Positions 1 through 9,972 of a stretch of 20,811 nucleotides of DNA are shown piece by piece. The notes beneath the pieces are model-generated. The model had not been told where the DNA came from. It did no database searches and was given only the letters and a program-made list of their open reading frames with translations. Position 1 is the stretch's first letter, and the number at the start of each line of letters is the position of its first letter. The translations under genes and the position numbers were made by a program. The DNA comes from JBBPZA01 sp038199375 (GTDB lineage Bacteria > Actinomycetota > Thermoleophilia > Solirubrobacterales > Solirubrobacteraceae): assembly GCA_038199375.1 (NCBI GenBank), contig JBBPZA010000073.1, forward strand, positions 1 through 20,811, read 5' to 3'.

Positions 1-1286
1 AGGTCGTCAAGGGCGGCCTCATCGTCGACCTCGGGGTGCGCGGCTTCCTGCCCGCCTCGCTCGTCGACATCCGCCGCGTCCCCAACCTCGACGAGTACCT
101 CAACGGCGAGATCGAGTGCAAGGTCATCGAGCTCAACCGCTCGCGCAACAACGTCGTGCTCTCCCGGCGCGCGGTGCTCGAGGAGGAGCGCAAGGAGCAG
201 CGTCAGGAGATCCTCGACCGGCTGCAGCCCGGCCTGGTCGTCGAGGGCAAGATCTCCAACATCGTCGACTTCGGCGCCTTCGTGGACCTCGACGGCATCG
301 ACGGCCTGATCCACATCTCAGAGCTCTCCTGGTCGCACGTCAACCACCCGAGCGAGATCCTCTCGATCGGCGACTCGGTCAACGTCAAGGTGCTCGACGT
401 GGACCGCGACCGCCAGCGCATCTCGCTCGGGCTCAAGCAGACCCAGGAGGACCCCTGGCAGCGGGTGGTCGACACCTACAACGTCGGCGACGAGCTGGAG
501 GGCGCGGTCACCAAGGTCGTCACCTTCGGCGCCTTCGTGGAGATCCTCGACGGGGTCGAGGGGCTCGTGCACATCTCAGAGCTCGCCCAGCACCATGTCG
601 AGAACCCGCGCGAGATCATCCAGCCGGGAGACGCCGTGCGCGTGAAGATCCTCGAGATCGACTCCGAGCGCCGCCGCCTCTCGCTGTCGATCAAGCGCGT
701 CGAGGGCCAGGTGCTCCCGCTGCGTGACACGGGTGTCGAGGGCGCGGCGGTCGGCGAGGGCGCTGCCGACGTCGACCACGTTCCCGAGCTCGGTCTTTCC
801 GAGGACGTGTTCGCCGGCGATCAGCCGCTCGTTCCCGTGGACGGTGCGGGTGAGTTTCCGGGGGAGGCGCCGGTCGTCGAAGAGCCTGCGGTCAACGAGG
901 AGCTTTCGGTCGTCGACGAGGCCGGGGTCGACGAGGAGCTTACGCTCGCCGAGGAGCCGGCGGTCGCGGACGAGCCGGTCGTCGATGAGGAGCTTGCCGT
1001 CGCGGAGGAGCCGGCGGTGGGGGACGACCCGGCGGTCACAGACGACCCCGCGTCGATGGACGACCCCGGGCTAGTGGACGAAGCTGCGCTGGTGGACGAC
1101 TCCGCGCTCGTGGACGACGCTGCGCTGATGGACGACTCCGCGCTCGTGGACGACGCTGCGCTGATGGACGAGCCGGCGCTCGTGGACGAGGCCGCTCCGG
1201 CTCATGATGCGGCGCCGGTCGACGAGGCGCCCTCCGCAGATCCTGAGCCGGCAGCTCCCGAGCCGGACCCCGTCGACCAGACGTAG
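1..1286 (+). CDS. rpsA: 30S ribosomal protein S1, 5'-truncated by the window edge
   Basis: The reading frame is open from base 3 and enters inside an S1 domain (VKGGLIVDLGVRGFLPAS), so the N-terminus lies upstream of the window. Two complete S1 domains follow, each with the FGAFV...DGL(I/V)HISEL core, at about residues 63-135 and 148-220 counted from the GTG at base 36. S1 is the mRNA-binding protein of the small ribosomal subunit; actinobacterial forms usually have four S1 domains. After the last domain comes a tail of nearly 200 residues rich in Val, Asp, Glu, Ala and Pro (VDE, VDD, EEPAV units), with no Lys or Arg after the LRD at its start. Part of the tail is a perfect DNA tandem repeat. 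The family assignment is secure; the tail's role is unknown. coaE follows after 16 bases. Confidence 0.96.
   Translation, partial: VVKGGLIVDLGVRGFLPASLVDIRRVPNLDEYLNGEIECKVIELNRSRNNVVLSRRAVLEEERKEQRQEILDRLQPGLVVEGKISNIVDFGAFVDLDGIDGLIHISELSWSHVNHPSEILSIGDSVNVKVLDVDRDRQRISLGLKQTQEDPWQRVVDTYNVGDELEGAVTKVVTFGAFVEILDGVEGLVHISELAQHHVENPREIIQPGDAVRVKILEIDSERRRLSLSIKRVEGQVLPLRDTGVEGAAVGEGAADVDHVPELGLSEDVFAGDQPLVPVDGAGEFPGEAPVVEEPAVNEELSVVDEAGVDEELTLAEEPAVADEPVVDEELAVAEEPAVGDDPAVTDDPASMDDPGLVDEAALVDDSALVDDAALMDDSALVDDAALMDEPALVDEAAPAHDAAPVDEAPSADPEPAAPEPDPVDQT
1095..1166 (+). repeat. Perfect 36-bp tandem duplication inside the rpsA acidic tail
   Basis: Two identical 36-bp units (1095-1130 and 1131-1166) encode DDSALVDDAALM twice. 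Degenerate copies of the half-unit flank them (from about 1077, and 1167 onward). The in-frame period suggests the tail grows and shrinks by repeat slippage without frameshifting. Confidence 0.9.
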
Positions 1287-1302
1287 GGCTGCCGCCTCTG
1301 CG

Positions 1303-1893
1303 ATGGTTGCGTTCGTCGGCCTGACCGGCGGCGTGGGCGCCGGGAAGTCGACCGCGCTCGACGCGCTGGAGCGCCTCGGGGTGCCGACCCTGTCGACTGA
1401 CGCGGTCGTGCACGAGCTCTACCGCTCCGCTGAGCTGCGCGATGAGATCAGGGCGCGGTGGGGGGGCGAGGTGATCGCCGCCGACGGGACGGTCGACCGC
1501 GCCGCGGTGGCCCGCCGTGCGTTCACATCGGACGACGAGCGTCACTGGCTCGAGGGGACGCTGTGGCCGCGAGTGGGTGAGCGCGTCGCCGCCTGGCGCG
1601 ACGAGGTCGCTCGGAGGGAGGCGCCGCCGAGCATCGCCGTCGTCGAGGTGCCCCTGCTCTTCGAGGCCGGCCTCGAAGACGCCTACGACGCCACGATCGC
1701 CGTGGTCGCCGACGAGGAGACCCGTGCCCGGCGCGCCGAAGGCCGGGGTCACGAGGCGGTCGACGAGCGCGTCGCGCGCCAGCTGCCCCAGGACGAGAAG
1801 GCGCGCCGCGCGACCCACGTCGTGGCCAACGACGGCACGGTGGACGACCTCAGGCGCGAGCTGTCGGCCGTTCTTGAGAAGCTGCGGGGATGA
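1303..1893 (+). CDS. coaE: Dephospho-CoA kinase
   Basis: This enzyme phosphorylates the 3'-hydroxyl of dephospho-CoA with ATP, the final step of coenzyme A synthesis in the cytosol. The 196-residue protein is of normal family length and begins MVAFVGLTGGVGAGKST, with the P-loop at residues 9-16. The LSTDAVVHELY segment after the P-loop and the VVEVPLLFEAGLED segment in the middle are typical of CoaE. The ATG at 1303 is chosen because it puts the P-loop at the usual distance from the N-terminus; an open frame runs further upstream but overlaps rpsA and has no family resemblance. No clear ribosome-binding site is visible. The stop overlaps the next start as ATGA, suggesting translational coupling. 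It connects functionally to the pan genes at 17-20 kb. Confidence 0.95.
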   Translation: MVAFVGLTGGVGAGKSTALDALERLGVPTLSTDAVVHELYRSAELRDEIRARWGGEVIAADGTVDRAAVARRAFTSDDERHWLEGTLWPRVGERVAAWRDEVARREAPPSIAVVEVPLLFEAGLEDAYDATIAVVADEETRARRAEGRGHEAVDERVARQLPQDEKARRATHVVANDGTVDDLRRELSAVLEKLRG

Positions 1894-2537
1894 GCACGCG
1901 CCACGCTGCCACGGCGGGCCGCAGCCGGACCAAGGGCCGCCGAGCGGCGCGAGCCCGCTTCCGCCCTCGCCGGCTCGTGGGGCTGGCCGCGATCGCCGCG
2001 CTGGCGCTCGGGCTGGTCGCCGCGGCGCCGTTGCTCGACCGCGCCTTCAAGGAGACCGTCACCCTTCCGCTGCGCCACGAGGACATCATCCGCCAGCAAG
2101 CGCGCGACAAGCGTCTGGATGCAGCGCTCATCGCGGCGGTGATCTACGCCGAGTCGAAGTTTCGCGACCAGACCTCGCCGGCGGGGGCGAAGGGGCTCAT
2201 GCAGGTGACCCCGCGGACGGCGCAGGACATCGCCCGCCGCTCCGGGGCGACCAACTTTCGCGTCGAGGATCTGTCGACGCCGCAGGTGAACATCGCCTAC
2301 GGCAGCTATCACCTGCGCTACCTGCTCGACCGCTACGGCGACAACGAGACGCTGGCGGTCGCCGCCTACAACGCCGGGGAGGGCAACGTCGACCGCTGGC
2401 TCGTCCGGGCGCGCGTCGCCGACCGGGCCTTCCGGTCCTCGGAGATCCCCTTCGCGGAGACGCGCACCTACGTCAAGCGGGTCATGCGGGCACAAAGCAA
2501 GTACCGGCGGGAGTACCGGGCCGAGCTCGGTCTCTGA
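1890..2537 (+). CDS. Membrane-anchored lytic transglycosylase (SLT domain)
   Basis: The 215-residue protein has a basic N-terminus (residues 1-28), one hydrophobic segment (about 29-48) that should be a signal anchor, and an extracytoplasmic SLT domain from about residue 63. The catalytic glutamate is E88 in IYAESKF. The downstream motifs AGAKGLMQVTP, NIAYGSYHLRYLL and AVAAYNAGEGNVDRWL are the conserved blocks of Slt70/MltE-type enzymes, which cut peptidoglycan between MurNAc and GlcNAc to leave 1,6-anhydro ends. It overlaps coaE by four bases (ATGA), so it is the last gene of a probable rpsA-coaE-SLT unit. Family identification is firm; the specific role in wall turnover or division is not deducible. 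It converges with vapC, whose stop is only four bases away. Confidence 0.92.
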   Translation: MSTRHAATAGRSRTKGRRAARARFRPRRLVGLAAIAALALGLVAAAPLLDRAFKETVTLPLRHEDIIRQQARDKRLDAALIAAVIYAESKFRDQTSPAGAKGLMQVTPRTAQDIARRSGATNFRVEDLSTPQVNIAYGSYHLRYLLDRYGDNETLAVAAYNAGEGNVDRWLVRARVADRAFRSSEIPFAETRTYVKRVMRAQSKYRREYRAELGL

Positions 2538-2541
2538 CCGA

Positions 2542-2970
2542 TCAGGTTCCTGATGCGTCGGCCGGGAGGAGCGTGAATCGACGTCGACCCTTCCAGCGGA
2601 GGGCACGGAAGTGGCGTTCGTCGAGCGTGAGGACGTCTCCGGTGTCGTGGCGCTCGGCGAGGACGACGATTGAGGCATCGGCAAGGCCGAGGTCGAGGTC
2701 GGCGTAGCGTTCGAGCACTTCGCGCGCCGCGTTGACGTCGTCCGCGCCGAAGGGCTCGAGGCGGTAGGCACCCGCCTCCACCTCCGCGAGCAGCGCAAGC
2801 TGGGCGTGCCGACCGACTCGAGTCGCGATGAGGTAGTCGAGCTCGGCCAGGACGAACGGCGACAGGTGGCGTGGACCCGTTGCGTGGGCGAGGCTCTCGG
2901 CAGCGGCCGCGTGCAGGCGCTGCCGGCCGTCGACGGCGGCGAGCAGCCCGCTCGTGTCGATGAGGATCAA
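2542..2970 (-). CDS. VapC-type PIN-domain ribonuclease toxin
   Basis: The 142-residue PIN-domain protein has the four acidic residues expected of the Mg-dependent active site: D5 (LIDTSGLL), E43 (LAELDYL), D98 (LGLADASIV) and D117 (LTLDERHF). VapC toxins are endoribonucleases that cut tRNA, rRNA or mRNA and are held inactive by their antitoxin. The start is a TTG whose last two bases belong to the TGA stop of the upstream antitoxin gene (four-base TTGA overlap), implying coupled translation. No better start places D5 near the N-terminus. The RNA target cannot be read from sequence. It converges with the lytic transglycosylase gene. Confidence 0.88.
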   Translation of the reverse strand: MILIDTSGLLAAVDGRQRLHAAAAESLAHATGPRHLSPFVLAELDYLIATRVGRHAQLALLAEVEAGAYRLEPFGADDVNAAREVLERYADLDLGLADASIVVLAERHDTGDVLTLDERHFRALRWKGRRRFTLLPADASGT

Positions 2971-3197
2971 CGCTCGCCGAAGCCGTCCAGCAACTCGTCG
3001 ACGCGCTCCGCCAAGGTGGCGTCGTCGCTGGAGAAGAGGGGGAGCTTGGGCGGGGGACTCTGGTCCTGGGAGGTCACGTGCTGGACTCCCTCGCGAATCA
3101 GCTCCGCCTCGCTGCGGCCTTGGGCCCGCGCGACGCGGCCCAGTCGTCGTTTGAGCTCGGCCGGGAGGTAGACGGTCGTCTTCTCCATACCATACAT
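2967..3197 (-). CDS. VapB-type ribbon-helix-helix antitoxin
   Basis: The 76-residue protein begins MYGMEKTTVYLPAELKRRL, a short beta strand followed by helices (LKRRLGRVARAQGRSEAELIREGV) as in ribbon-helix-helix DNA-binding antitoxins. The C-terminal half is acidic (SSDDATLAERVDELLDGF) and would wrap the toxin. The frame stays open far upstream but antisense to uvrB. I place the start at the ATG at 3197 because a TTATAT sequence ends six bases before it (leaderless arrangement). The ATG three codons later (3188) is the alternative. It probably binds its own promoter, where TATGG-type repeats and inverted repeats overlap the start. It is divergent from uvrB, with 57 bases between the start codons. 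Confidence 0.85.
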   Translation of the reverse strand: MYGMEKTTVYLPAELKRRLGRVARAQGRSEAELIREGVQHVTSQDQSPPPKLPLFSSDDATLAERVDELLDGFGER

Positions 3198-3209
3198 GGT
3201 GCCATATAA
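3189..3209 (-). promoter_or_regulatory. vapBC promoter and operator overlapping the start codon
   Basis: On the minus strand TTATAT (3209-3204) lies six bases before the ATG at 3197. Two inverted repeats overlap there: ACCAT-AC-ATGGT (3189-3200) and ATGG-TG-CCAT (3196-3205). TATGG recurs three times within 24 bases. This fits an autorepressed ribbon-helix-helix operator on a leaderless transcript. The operator role is an inference. Confidence 0.55.
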
Positions 3210-3242
3210 GCGAGGCGCCCTGGGTACCGCTCGCCGCGGCGC

Positions 3243-3254
3243 TATCGTCAGCCC
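3243..3254 (+). promoter_or_regulatory. Probable leaderless -10 element of uvrB
   Basis: TATCGT (3243-3248) followed by six bases and the uvrB ATG would put the transcription start at the first base of the start codon. There is no Shine-Dalgarno sequence and no clear -35. No CGAAC-N4-GTTCG box is present, unlike at uvrA. Confidence 0.5.
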
Positions 3255-5261
3255 ATGCCCGCCTTCCGGCTCGACGCCGCCTACGCGCCTGCCGCCGACC
3301 AGCCGCGGGCGATCGAGCAGATCGCCGAGGCGATCGACGCCGGCGAGCGCTGCACGACCCTGTTGGGGGCGACCGGGACGGGCAAGACGATGGCCATGGC
3401 CGGGGTCGTCGAGAAGGTCCAGAAGCCTTCCCTGATCATCGCCCACAACAAGACCCTCGCCGCTCAGCTGTGCAACGAGTTCCGGTCCTACTTCCCCGAC
3501 AACGCGGTCGAGTACTTCGTCTCCTACTACGACTACTACCAGCCCGAGGCCTACGTCCCGAGCCGGGACCTCTACATCGAGAAGGATTCGGCGATCAACG
3601 AGGAGATCGACCGCCTGCGCCACGCGGCCAGCTCGGCGCTGCTCGCCCGCCGCGACGTGCTGATCGTCGCCTCGGTCTCGTGCATCTTCGGCCTAGGCTC
3701 GCCGCAGACCTACGAGGAGATGGTTCAGATCCTTCGGCCGGGGGACACGGTTGACCGCGACGACCTCCTCTCGAAGCTCGTGCAGATCCAGTACACGCGC
3801 AACGACATAGCGCTCGGGCGGGGCAGCTTCAGGGTTCGGGGGGACACGCTCGAGGTCTTCCCGGCCTACGCCGAGTCGGCCTACCGGGTGCTCATGTTCG
3901 GCGACGAGGTCGAGCGTCTCCAGCACTTCGACGCGCTCACCGGCGAGATTCTCCAGGACGAGCTCGAGCACGTGGCGATCTGGCCCGCCACTCACTACAA
4001 CGTCAAGGAGGACGAGCTCGAGGACGCCGTGGCGGAGATCGGCCGCGAGCTCAACGCCCGCTGCGCGGTCCTCGAGTCCGAGGGCAAGCTGCTCGAGTCC
4101 CACCGGCTTCGCCAGCGCACCCAGTACGACATGGAGATGCTCCGCGAGCTCGGGTTCTGCTCGGGGATCGAGAACTACTCGCGGATCCTCGACGGCCGCG
4201 CGGCCGGCCAGCGCCCCTACTGCCTGATCGACTACTTCCCCGACGACTTCGTGTGCTTCATCGACGAGTCCCACCAGACCGTGCCCCAGATCGGCGGTAT
4301 GCACGAGGGTGACCGCTCCCGGAAGCAGACCCTCGTCGACTACGGCTTCCGCTTGCCCAGCGCTCTGGACAACCGGCCCCAGACCTTCGACGAGTTCCTC
4401 TCGATAACGCCGCAACTGGTCTTCGTCTCGGCGACGCCGGGACAATATGAGCGCACGCGGTCCTCGAACATCGTCGAGCAGATCGTGCGACCGACGGGGA
4501 TCGTGGATCCCGAGGTGCAGGTACGCGAGTCGCGCAACCAGATCGACGACCTCATGAACGAGATTCGTGCTCGGGTGGACGTTGACGAGCGCACGCTGGT
4601 CACCACCCTGACCAAGAAGATGAGCGAGGACCTCACCGACTACCTGCTCGAGATGGGCTTCAAGGTCCGCTATCTGCACTCCGAGATCGACACGCTCGAG
4701 CGCATCCAGATCATCCGCGAGCTGCGGCTCGGCGAGTACGACGTGCTGGTGGGAGTCAACCTGCTGCGCGAGGGCCTCGACCTGCCCGAGGTCTCGCTGG
4801 TGGCCATCCTCGACGCCGACAAGGAGGGCTTCCTGCGCGGGGAGACCTCGCTCATCCAGACCATCGGGCGGGCGGCGCGCAACGTGTCGGGCACCGTGTT
4901 GATGTACGCCGACAAGGAGACCGCCGCCATGCGAGCGGCACTCTCGGAGACCGACCGCCGCCGGGCGATCCAGCGCGCCTACAACGAGGAGCACGGGATC
5001 ACCCCGGAGACGATCGTCAAGGGGATCTCCGACATCGCCGAGTTCCTCCAGTCCGACTCGAAGGTGCCTCGGGGCAGGCGCCGCTCCCGGACGCGGGAGA
5101 CCGAGATGGAGCCCCATGAGATCTCCAAGATGCTCGTGGAGCTCGAGGAGGAGATGCTCGCCGCGGCCGAGGACCTCCGTTTCGAGTACGCCGCCCGCCT
5201 GCGCGACGAGATCAAGGACCTGCGCCGCGAGCTCGAGGCGGCGACGACCCCGGCCGGCTGA
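3255..5261 (+). CDS. uvrB: Excinuclease ABC subunit B
   Basis: UvrB is the helicase-like damage-verification subunit of nucleotide excision repair: UvrA loads it on DNA, and it recruits UvrC. The 668-residue length is normal. The Walker A motif GATGTGKT is at residues 38-45. The beta-hairpin that clamps a DNA strand is at about 91-102 (YYDYYQPEAYVP). FIDESHQTVPQIGGM and the C-terminal helicase segment VGVNLLREGLDLPEVSL follow, then IQTIGRAARN. A UVR motif ends the protein (MLVELEEEMLAAAEDLRFEYAARLRDEI), the contact to UvrC or UvrA. The ATG at 3255 fits the family N-terminus. It is divergent from vapBC; the mini-gene 5268-5528 follows after six bases and is probably cotranscribed. Confidence 0.98.
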   Translation: MPAFRLDAAYAPAADQPRAIEQIAEAIDAGERCTTLLGATGTGKTMAMAGVVEKVQKPSLIIAHNKTLAAQLCNEFRSYFPDNAVEYFVSYYDYYQPEAYVPSRDLYIEKDSAINEEIDRLRHAASSALLARRDVLIVASVSCIFGLGSPQTYEEMVQILRPGDTVDRDDLLSKLVQIQYTRNDIALGRGSFRVRGDTLEVFPAYAESAYRVLMFGDEVERLQHFDALTGEILQDELEHVAIWPATHYNVKEDELEDAVAEIGRELNARCAVLESEGKLLESHRLRQRTQYDMEMLRELGFCSGIENYSRILDGRAAGQRPYCLIDYFPDDFVCFIDESHQTVPQIGGMHEGDRSRKQTLVDYGFRLPSALDNRPQTFDEFLSITPQLVFVSATPGQYERTRSSNIVEQIVRPTGIVDPEVQVRESRNQIDDLMNEIRARVDVDERTLVTTLTKKMSEDLTDYLLEMGFKVRYLHSEIDTLERIQIIRELRLGEYDVLVGVNLLREGLDLPEVSLVAILDADKEGFLRGETSLIQTIGRAARNVSGTVLMYADKETAAMRAALSETDRRRAIQRAYNEEHGITPETIVKGISDIAEFLQSDSKVPRGRRRSRTRETEMEPHEISKMLVELEEEMLAAAEDLRFEYAARLRDEIKDLRRELEAATTPAG

Positions 5262-5267
5262 CTCCGG

Positions 5268-5528
5268 GTGATCGCCGACCTGCTGAGCGCATTTGCGGCC
5301 CCGGGCGCTGCCTCGGCCGAGCCGCGCCCCGGCGCGGCGCCTCCGTCCCGTCCGCGCCCCCGGTTCGAGGACGCCAACCGCTACGTCCGTGGGCGCGTCG
5401 TTCGTGCTCTGGTAAAGGGTGAGGAGCTTCCGGCCGATATGGAAGTTGACCGGCTGGAGCGGGCGCTCTTAGGTATTGAGCGCGACGGCCTGATCGTGCG
5501 CACCAGCGCGTGCGTCGGTCTGGCCTGA
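5268..5528 (+). CDS. Small protein resembling an isolated MutY C-terminal domain
   Basis: The gene starts with GTG six bases after uvrB and encodes 86 residues. The N-terminal third is Ala/Pro/Arg-rich and low complexity. From about residue 33 the sequence RFEDANRYVRGRVVRALVKG...VDRLERALLGIERDGLIVRT resembles, from memory, the region after the glycosylase and FeS domains in actinobacterial adenine glycosylases MutY (F.(G/D)T(D/N)R.vRGR...RAL..L..DGL). The glycosylase helix-hairpin-helix, the catalytic Asp and the FeS cysteines are all absent. It could be a stand-alone regulatory or DNA-binding piece, a degraded mutY, or an unrelated winged-helix-like protein. Codon usage looks normal and the frame is intact, so I treat it as a real gene. 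The MutY link is a pattern memory, not a search result. Confidence 0.6.
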   Translation: MIADLLSAFAAPGAASAEPRPGAAPPSRPRPRFEDANRYVRGRVVRALVKGEELPADMEVDRLERALLGIERDGLIVRTSACVGLA

Positions 5529-5561
5529 GTTCAGTAGGCTGACGCCGCCAACACGAGCTTT

Positions 5562-5572
5562 GGAAGGAAGGG
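5562..5572 (+). promoter_or_regulatory. Strong ribosome-binding site deciding the start at 5581
   Basis: GGAAGGAAGGG is followed by eight bases and ATG at 5581. This is one of few clear Shine-Dalgarno sequences in the window. It rules out the in-frame TTG at 5560, which lies upstream of it. A possible -10, TAGGCT, sits at 5535-5540. Confidence 0.7.
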
Positions 5573-5580
5573 CTTTGGCA

Positions 5581-6564
5581 ATGGACCGCCGAGACATCGT
5601 CAACAAGGAATTCCCCACCGGGAGGCGCGGTTACGAGCCCGAGGCCGTCGATGCCCACCTGGCTTGGATAGCCGGTGAGGTCGAAACGCTTCGGCGCGCC
5701 GTGAGCAAGGCGCCGCGCACCGAGTCCCTGGCCACCGCCGCGAGCGAGCGCGTGCGGACTATCGTCGAGGCCGCGGAGACCAGCGCAGCCGAGATCGAGG
5801 GCGAGGCAGAGGAGGACGCTAGGCGCCTGCGCGAGGAGTCCACCGCCGAAGCCGAGCGGATGCGCAGCGATGCTTCCGCGGAAGCGGAGTTGACCCGCAG
5901 CGAGGCTGCCGCAGCGGCGGAGCAGACGCGCAATGACGCGACCGCGGAGGCACAGGGCCATGTCGCGAGCGTCAGGGAAGCGACGAGCACCATGCTCGAG
6001 CGCGTCGAGTCGCTGGAGAAGGAGGCGAGCTCGCTCGTCGACACCATGCGATCCCGGGGAACCCGCCTCACCGGCGACCTCGACCAGCTGGAGACCGAGA
6101 TGGGAGAGCTTCGCGGCGCCTCGGGAGCCCCCCCGGCCGCCCCCGAGCCTGGGCCGGAGCCGCTCGTGGAGGAGCCGCCGCTCGTGGAGGAGCCGCCGCT
6201 CGTGGAGGAGCCGCCGCTCGTGGAGGAACCGCCGGAGCCCCTGGAGCCGGAGCGAACGCTGATCCCGACCGAGGCGGCGGGGGACGAGGCCGCGCTTCTG
6301 GACGAAACCGAGGAGACCACCCTCGACGAGCTCGAGGTGGCGCGGGCGGAGGACGAGGAGCTGCTGCTCGACGAGGAGCCGGAGCTCGACGAGGCTCCGG
6401 CCACGACGTCGACCGGCGGCGACACCGAAGGCGCCCGCCTGATCGCCCTCAACATGGCGCTCAACGGGACCTCCCGCGACGAGACCGACCGCTACCTGGC
6501 CGAGAACTTCAGCATCGAGGACCGCGAAGGGCTTCTCGACGAGGTCTACGCCCGCCTAGGCTAA
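5581..6564 (+). CDS. DivIVA-like coiled-coil protein with Pro/Glu repeat linker
   Basis: The 327-residue acidic protein starts MDRRDIVNKEFPTGRRGYEP followed by EAVDAHLAWIAGEVETL. That pattern (F...RRGY....VD..L) is the lipid-binding N-terminal module of DivIVA/GpsB-type proteins, which mark cell poles and septa. A long coiled coil with many Ala, Glu and Ser residues covers about residues 50-175. Then come a Pro-rich linker with four LVEEPP repeats (about 195-218) and a very acidic stretch. The end is a compact, conserved-looking domain, ARLIALNMALNGTSRDETDRYLAENFSIEDREGLLDEVYARLG. I remember this end from Thermoleophilia proteins of the same type, but cannot verify it. The start is set by the Shine-Dalgarno. 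The exact role (growth, division, or chromosome anchoring) is unknown. Confidence 0.75.
   Translation: MDRRDIVNKEFPTGRRGYEPEAVDAHLAWIAGEVETLRRAVSKAPRTESLATAASERVRTIVEAAETSAAEIEGEAEEDARRLREESTAEAERMRSDASAEAELTRSEAAAAAEQTRNDATAEAQGHVASVREATSTMLERVESLEKEASSLVDTMRSRGTRLTGDLDQLETEMGELRGASGAPPAAPEPGPEPLVEEPPLVEEPPLVEEPPLVEEPPEPLEPERTLIPTEAAGDEAALLDETEETTLDELEVARAEDEELLLDEEPELDEAPATTSTGGDTEGARLIALNMALNGTSRDETDRYLAENFSIEDREGLLDEVYARLG
6163..6234 (+). repeat. Four tandem 18-bp units encoding LVEEPP
   Basis: Units start at 6163, 6181, 6199 and 6217. The first three are identical and the fourth has one G-to-A change. They build a Pro/Glu spacer between the coiled coil and the C-terminal domain of the DivIVA-like protein. 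The copy number is likely to vary between strains. Confidence 0.92.
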
Positions 6565-6592
6565 GAAGCGGCGGCGGCGGGGCGGGCCGGCG

Positions 6593-6608
6593 GGCGCCGG
6601 AAGGCGCC
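6593..6608 (+). terminator. GC-rich hairpin after the DivIVA-like gene
   Basis: GGCGCC (6593-6598) and GGCGCC (6603-6608) enclose a GGAA tetraloop, about 30 bases after the stop. There is no T-tract, so termination is only plausible. Confidence 0.4.
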
Positions 6609-6625
6609 GCAAAGTGCGGGATGGA

Positions 6626-6658
6626 AGGCGGGCGAACGTCCGTTCGCCCGCCTAGAAT
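6626..6658 (+). promoter_or_regulatory. uvrA promoter with LexA-type SOS box inside a large palindrome
   Basis: A perfect inverted repeat with 13-bp arms (6626-6638 and 6641-6653) and a two-base centre contains CGAACGTCCGTTCG at 6633-6646. This is the CGAAC-N4-GTTCG form of the Gram-positive and actinobacterial LexA operator. The -10 TAGAAT (6653-6658) abuts it, so LexA binding would block the promoter. Transcription should start near 6665, only a few bases before the ATG at 6669. That uvrA is damage-inducible here is inferred from this site. Confidence 0.8.
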
Positions 6659-6668
6659 GGGGTGGGTC

Positions 6669-9623
<2,955 letters not shown>

Positions 9624-9754
9624 CGATGGCGCTTGGAAACTCCATCAGTGCATCGAAGGAATCGGGCTTGGTACCGAGCGGCCTCGTAGCTCTTCACGAG
9701 GCACTTCCACGTTGCTGCTGTCTGTTCGCGTCCATTCGAAGCCGTCTTGTTGCC

Positions 9755-9782
9755 GCGCGGGCGCGACAACCCTAGCCCGCGC
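9755..9782 (+). terminator. Hairpin downstream of uvrA
   Basis: GCGCGGGC (9755-9762) pairs with GCCCGCGC (9775-9782) across a 12-base loop, 130 bases past the uvrA stop. There is no T-tract; terminator function is possible. Confidence 0.35.
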
Positions 9783-9912
9783 TGGCAGTGCCACTACGAC
9801 GCAGGAGCGCGCCTGGAGTCGCAGCGTTCCGTTTCGGAAGGCACAAAGTGGGTGGACGAGCGGAGCGCCGCGTCACTCCTGAAGCGCCATCTAGGGTTCC
9901 ACTGACGCGCGA

Positions 9913-9946
9913 CTGCAAACTAGCTCGACTTCAAGATAGTTTGCAG
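9913..9946. promoter_or_regulatory. Perfect 10-bp inverted repeat upstream of abiE
   Basis: CTGCAAACTA (9913-9922) and TAGTTTGCAG (9937-9946) are perfect complements with a 14-base spacer. AbiEi antitoxins described in streptococci bind two inverted repeats in their own promoter. This arm pair and the one at 9973-9992 could be those sites, but their sequences differ from each other. Confidence 0.5.
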
Positions 9947-9972
9947 CGACTAATCGTGTTCCTTTCTGCGAA

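Noticed and set aside
3693..5117. A 474-codon minus-strand frame inside uvrB
   Set aside because: It mirrors the third-position GC of uvrB; no motif, start signal or neighbour supports it.
6163..6234. Tandem repeats considered as a CRISPR array
   Set aside because: The units are 18 bp, directly adjacent without spacers, and in frame within a coding sequence. The rpsA repeat was rejected for the same reason.
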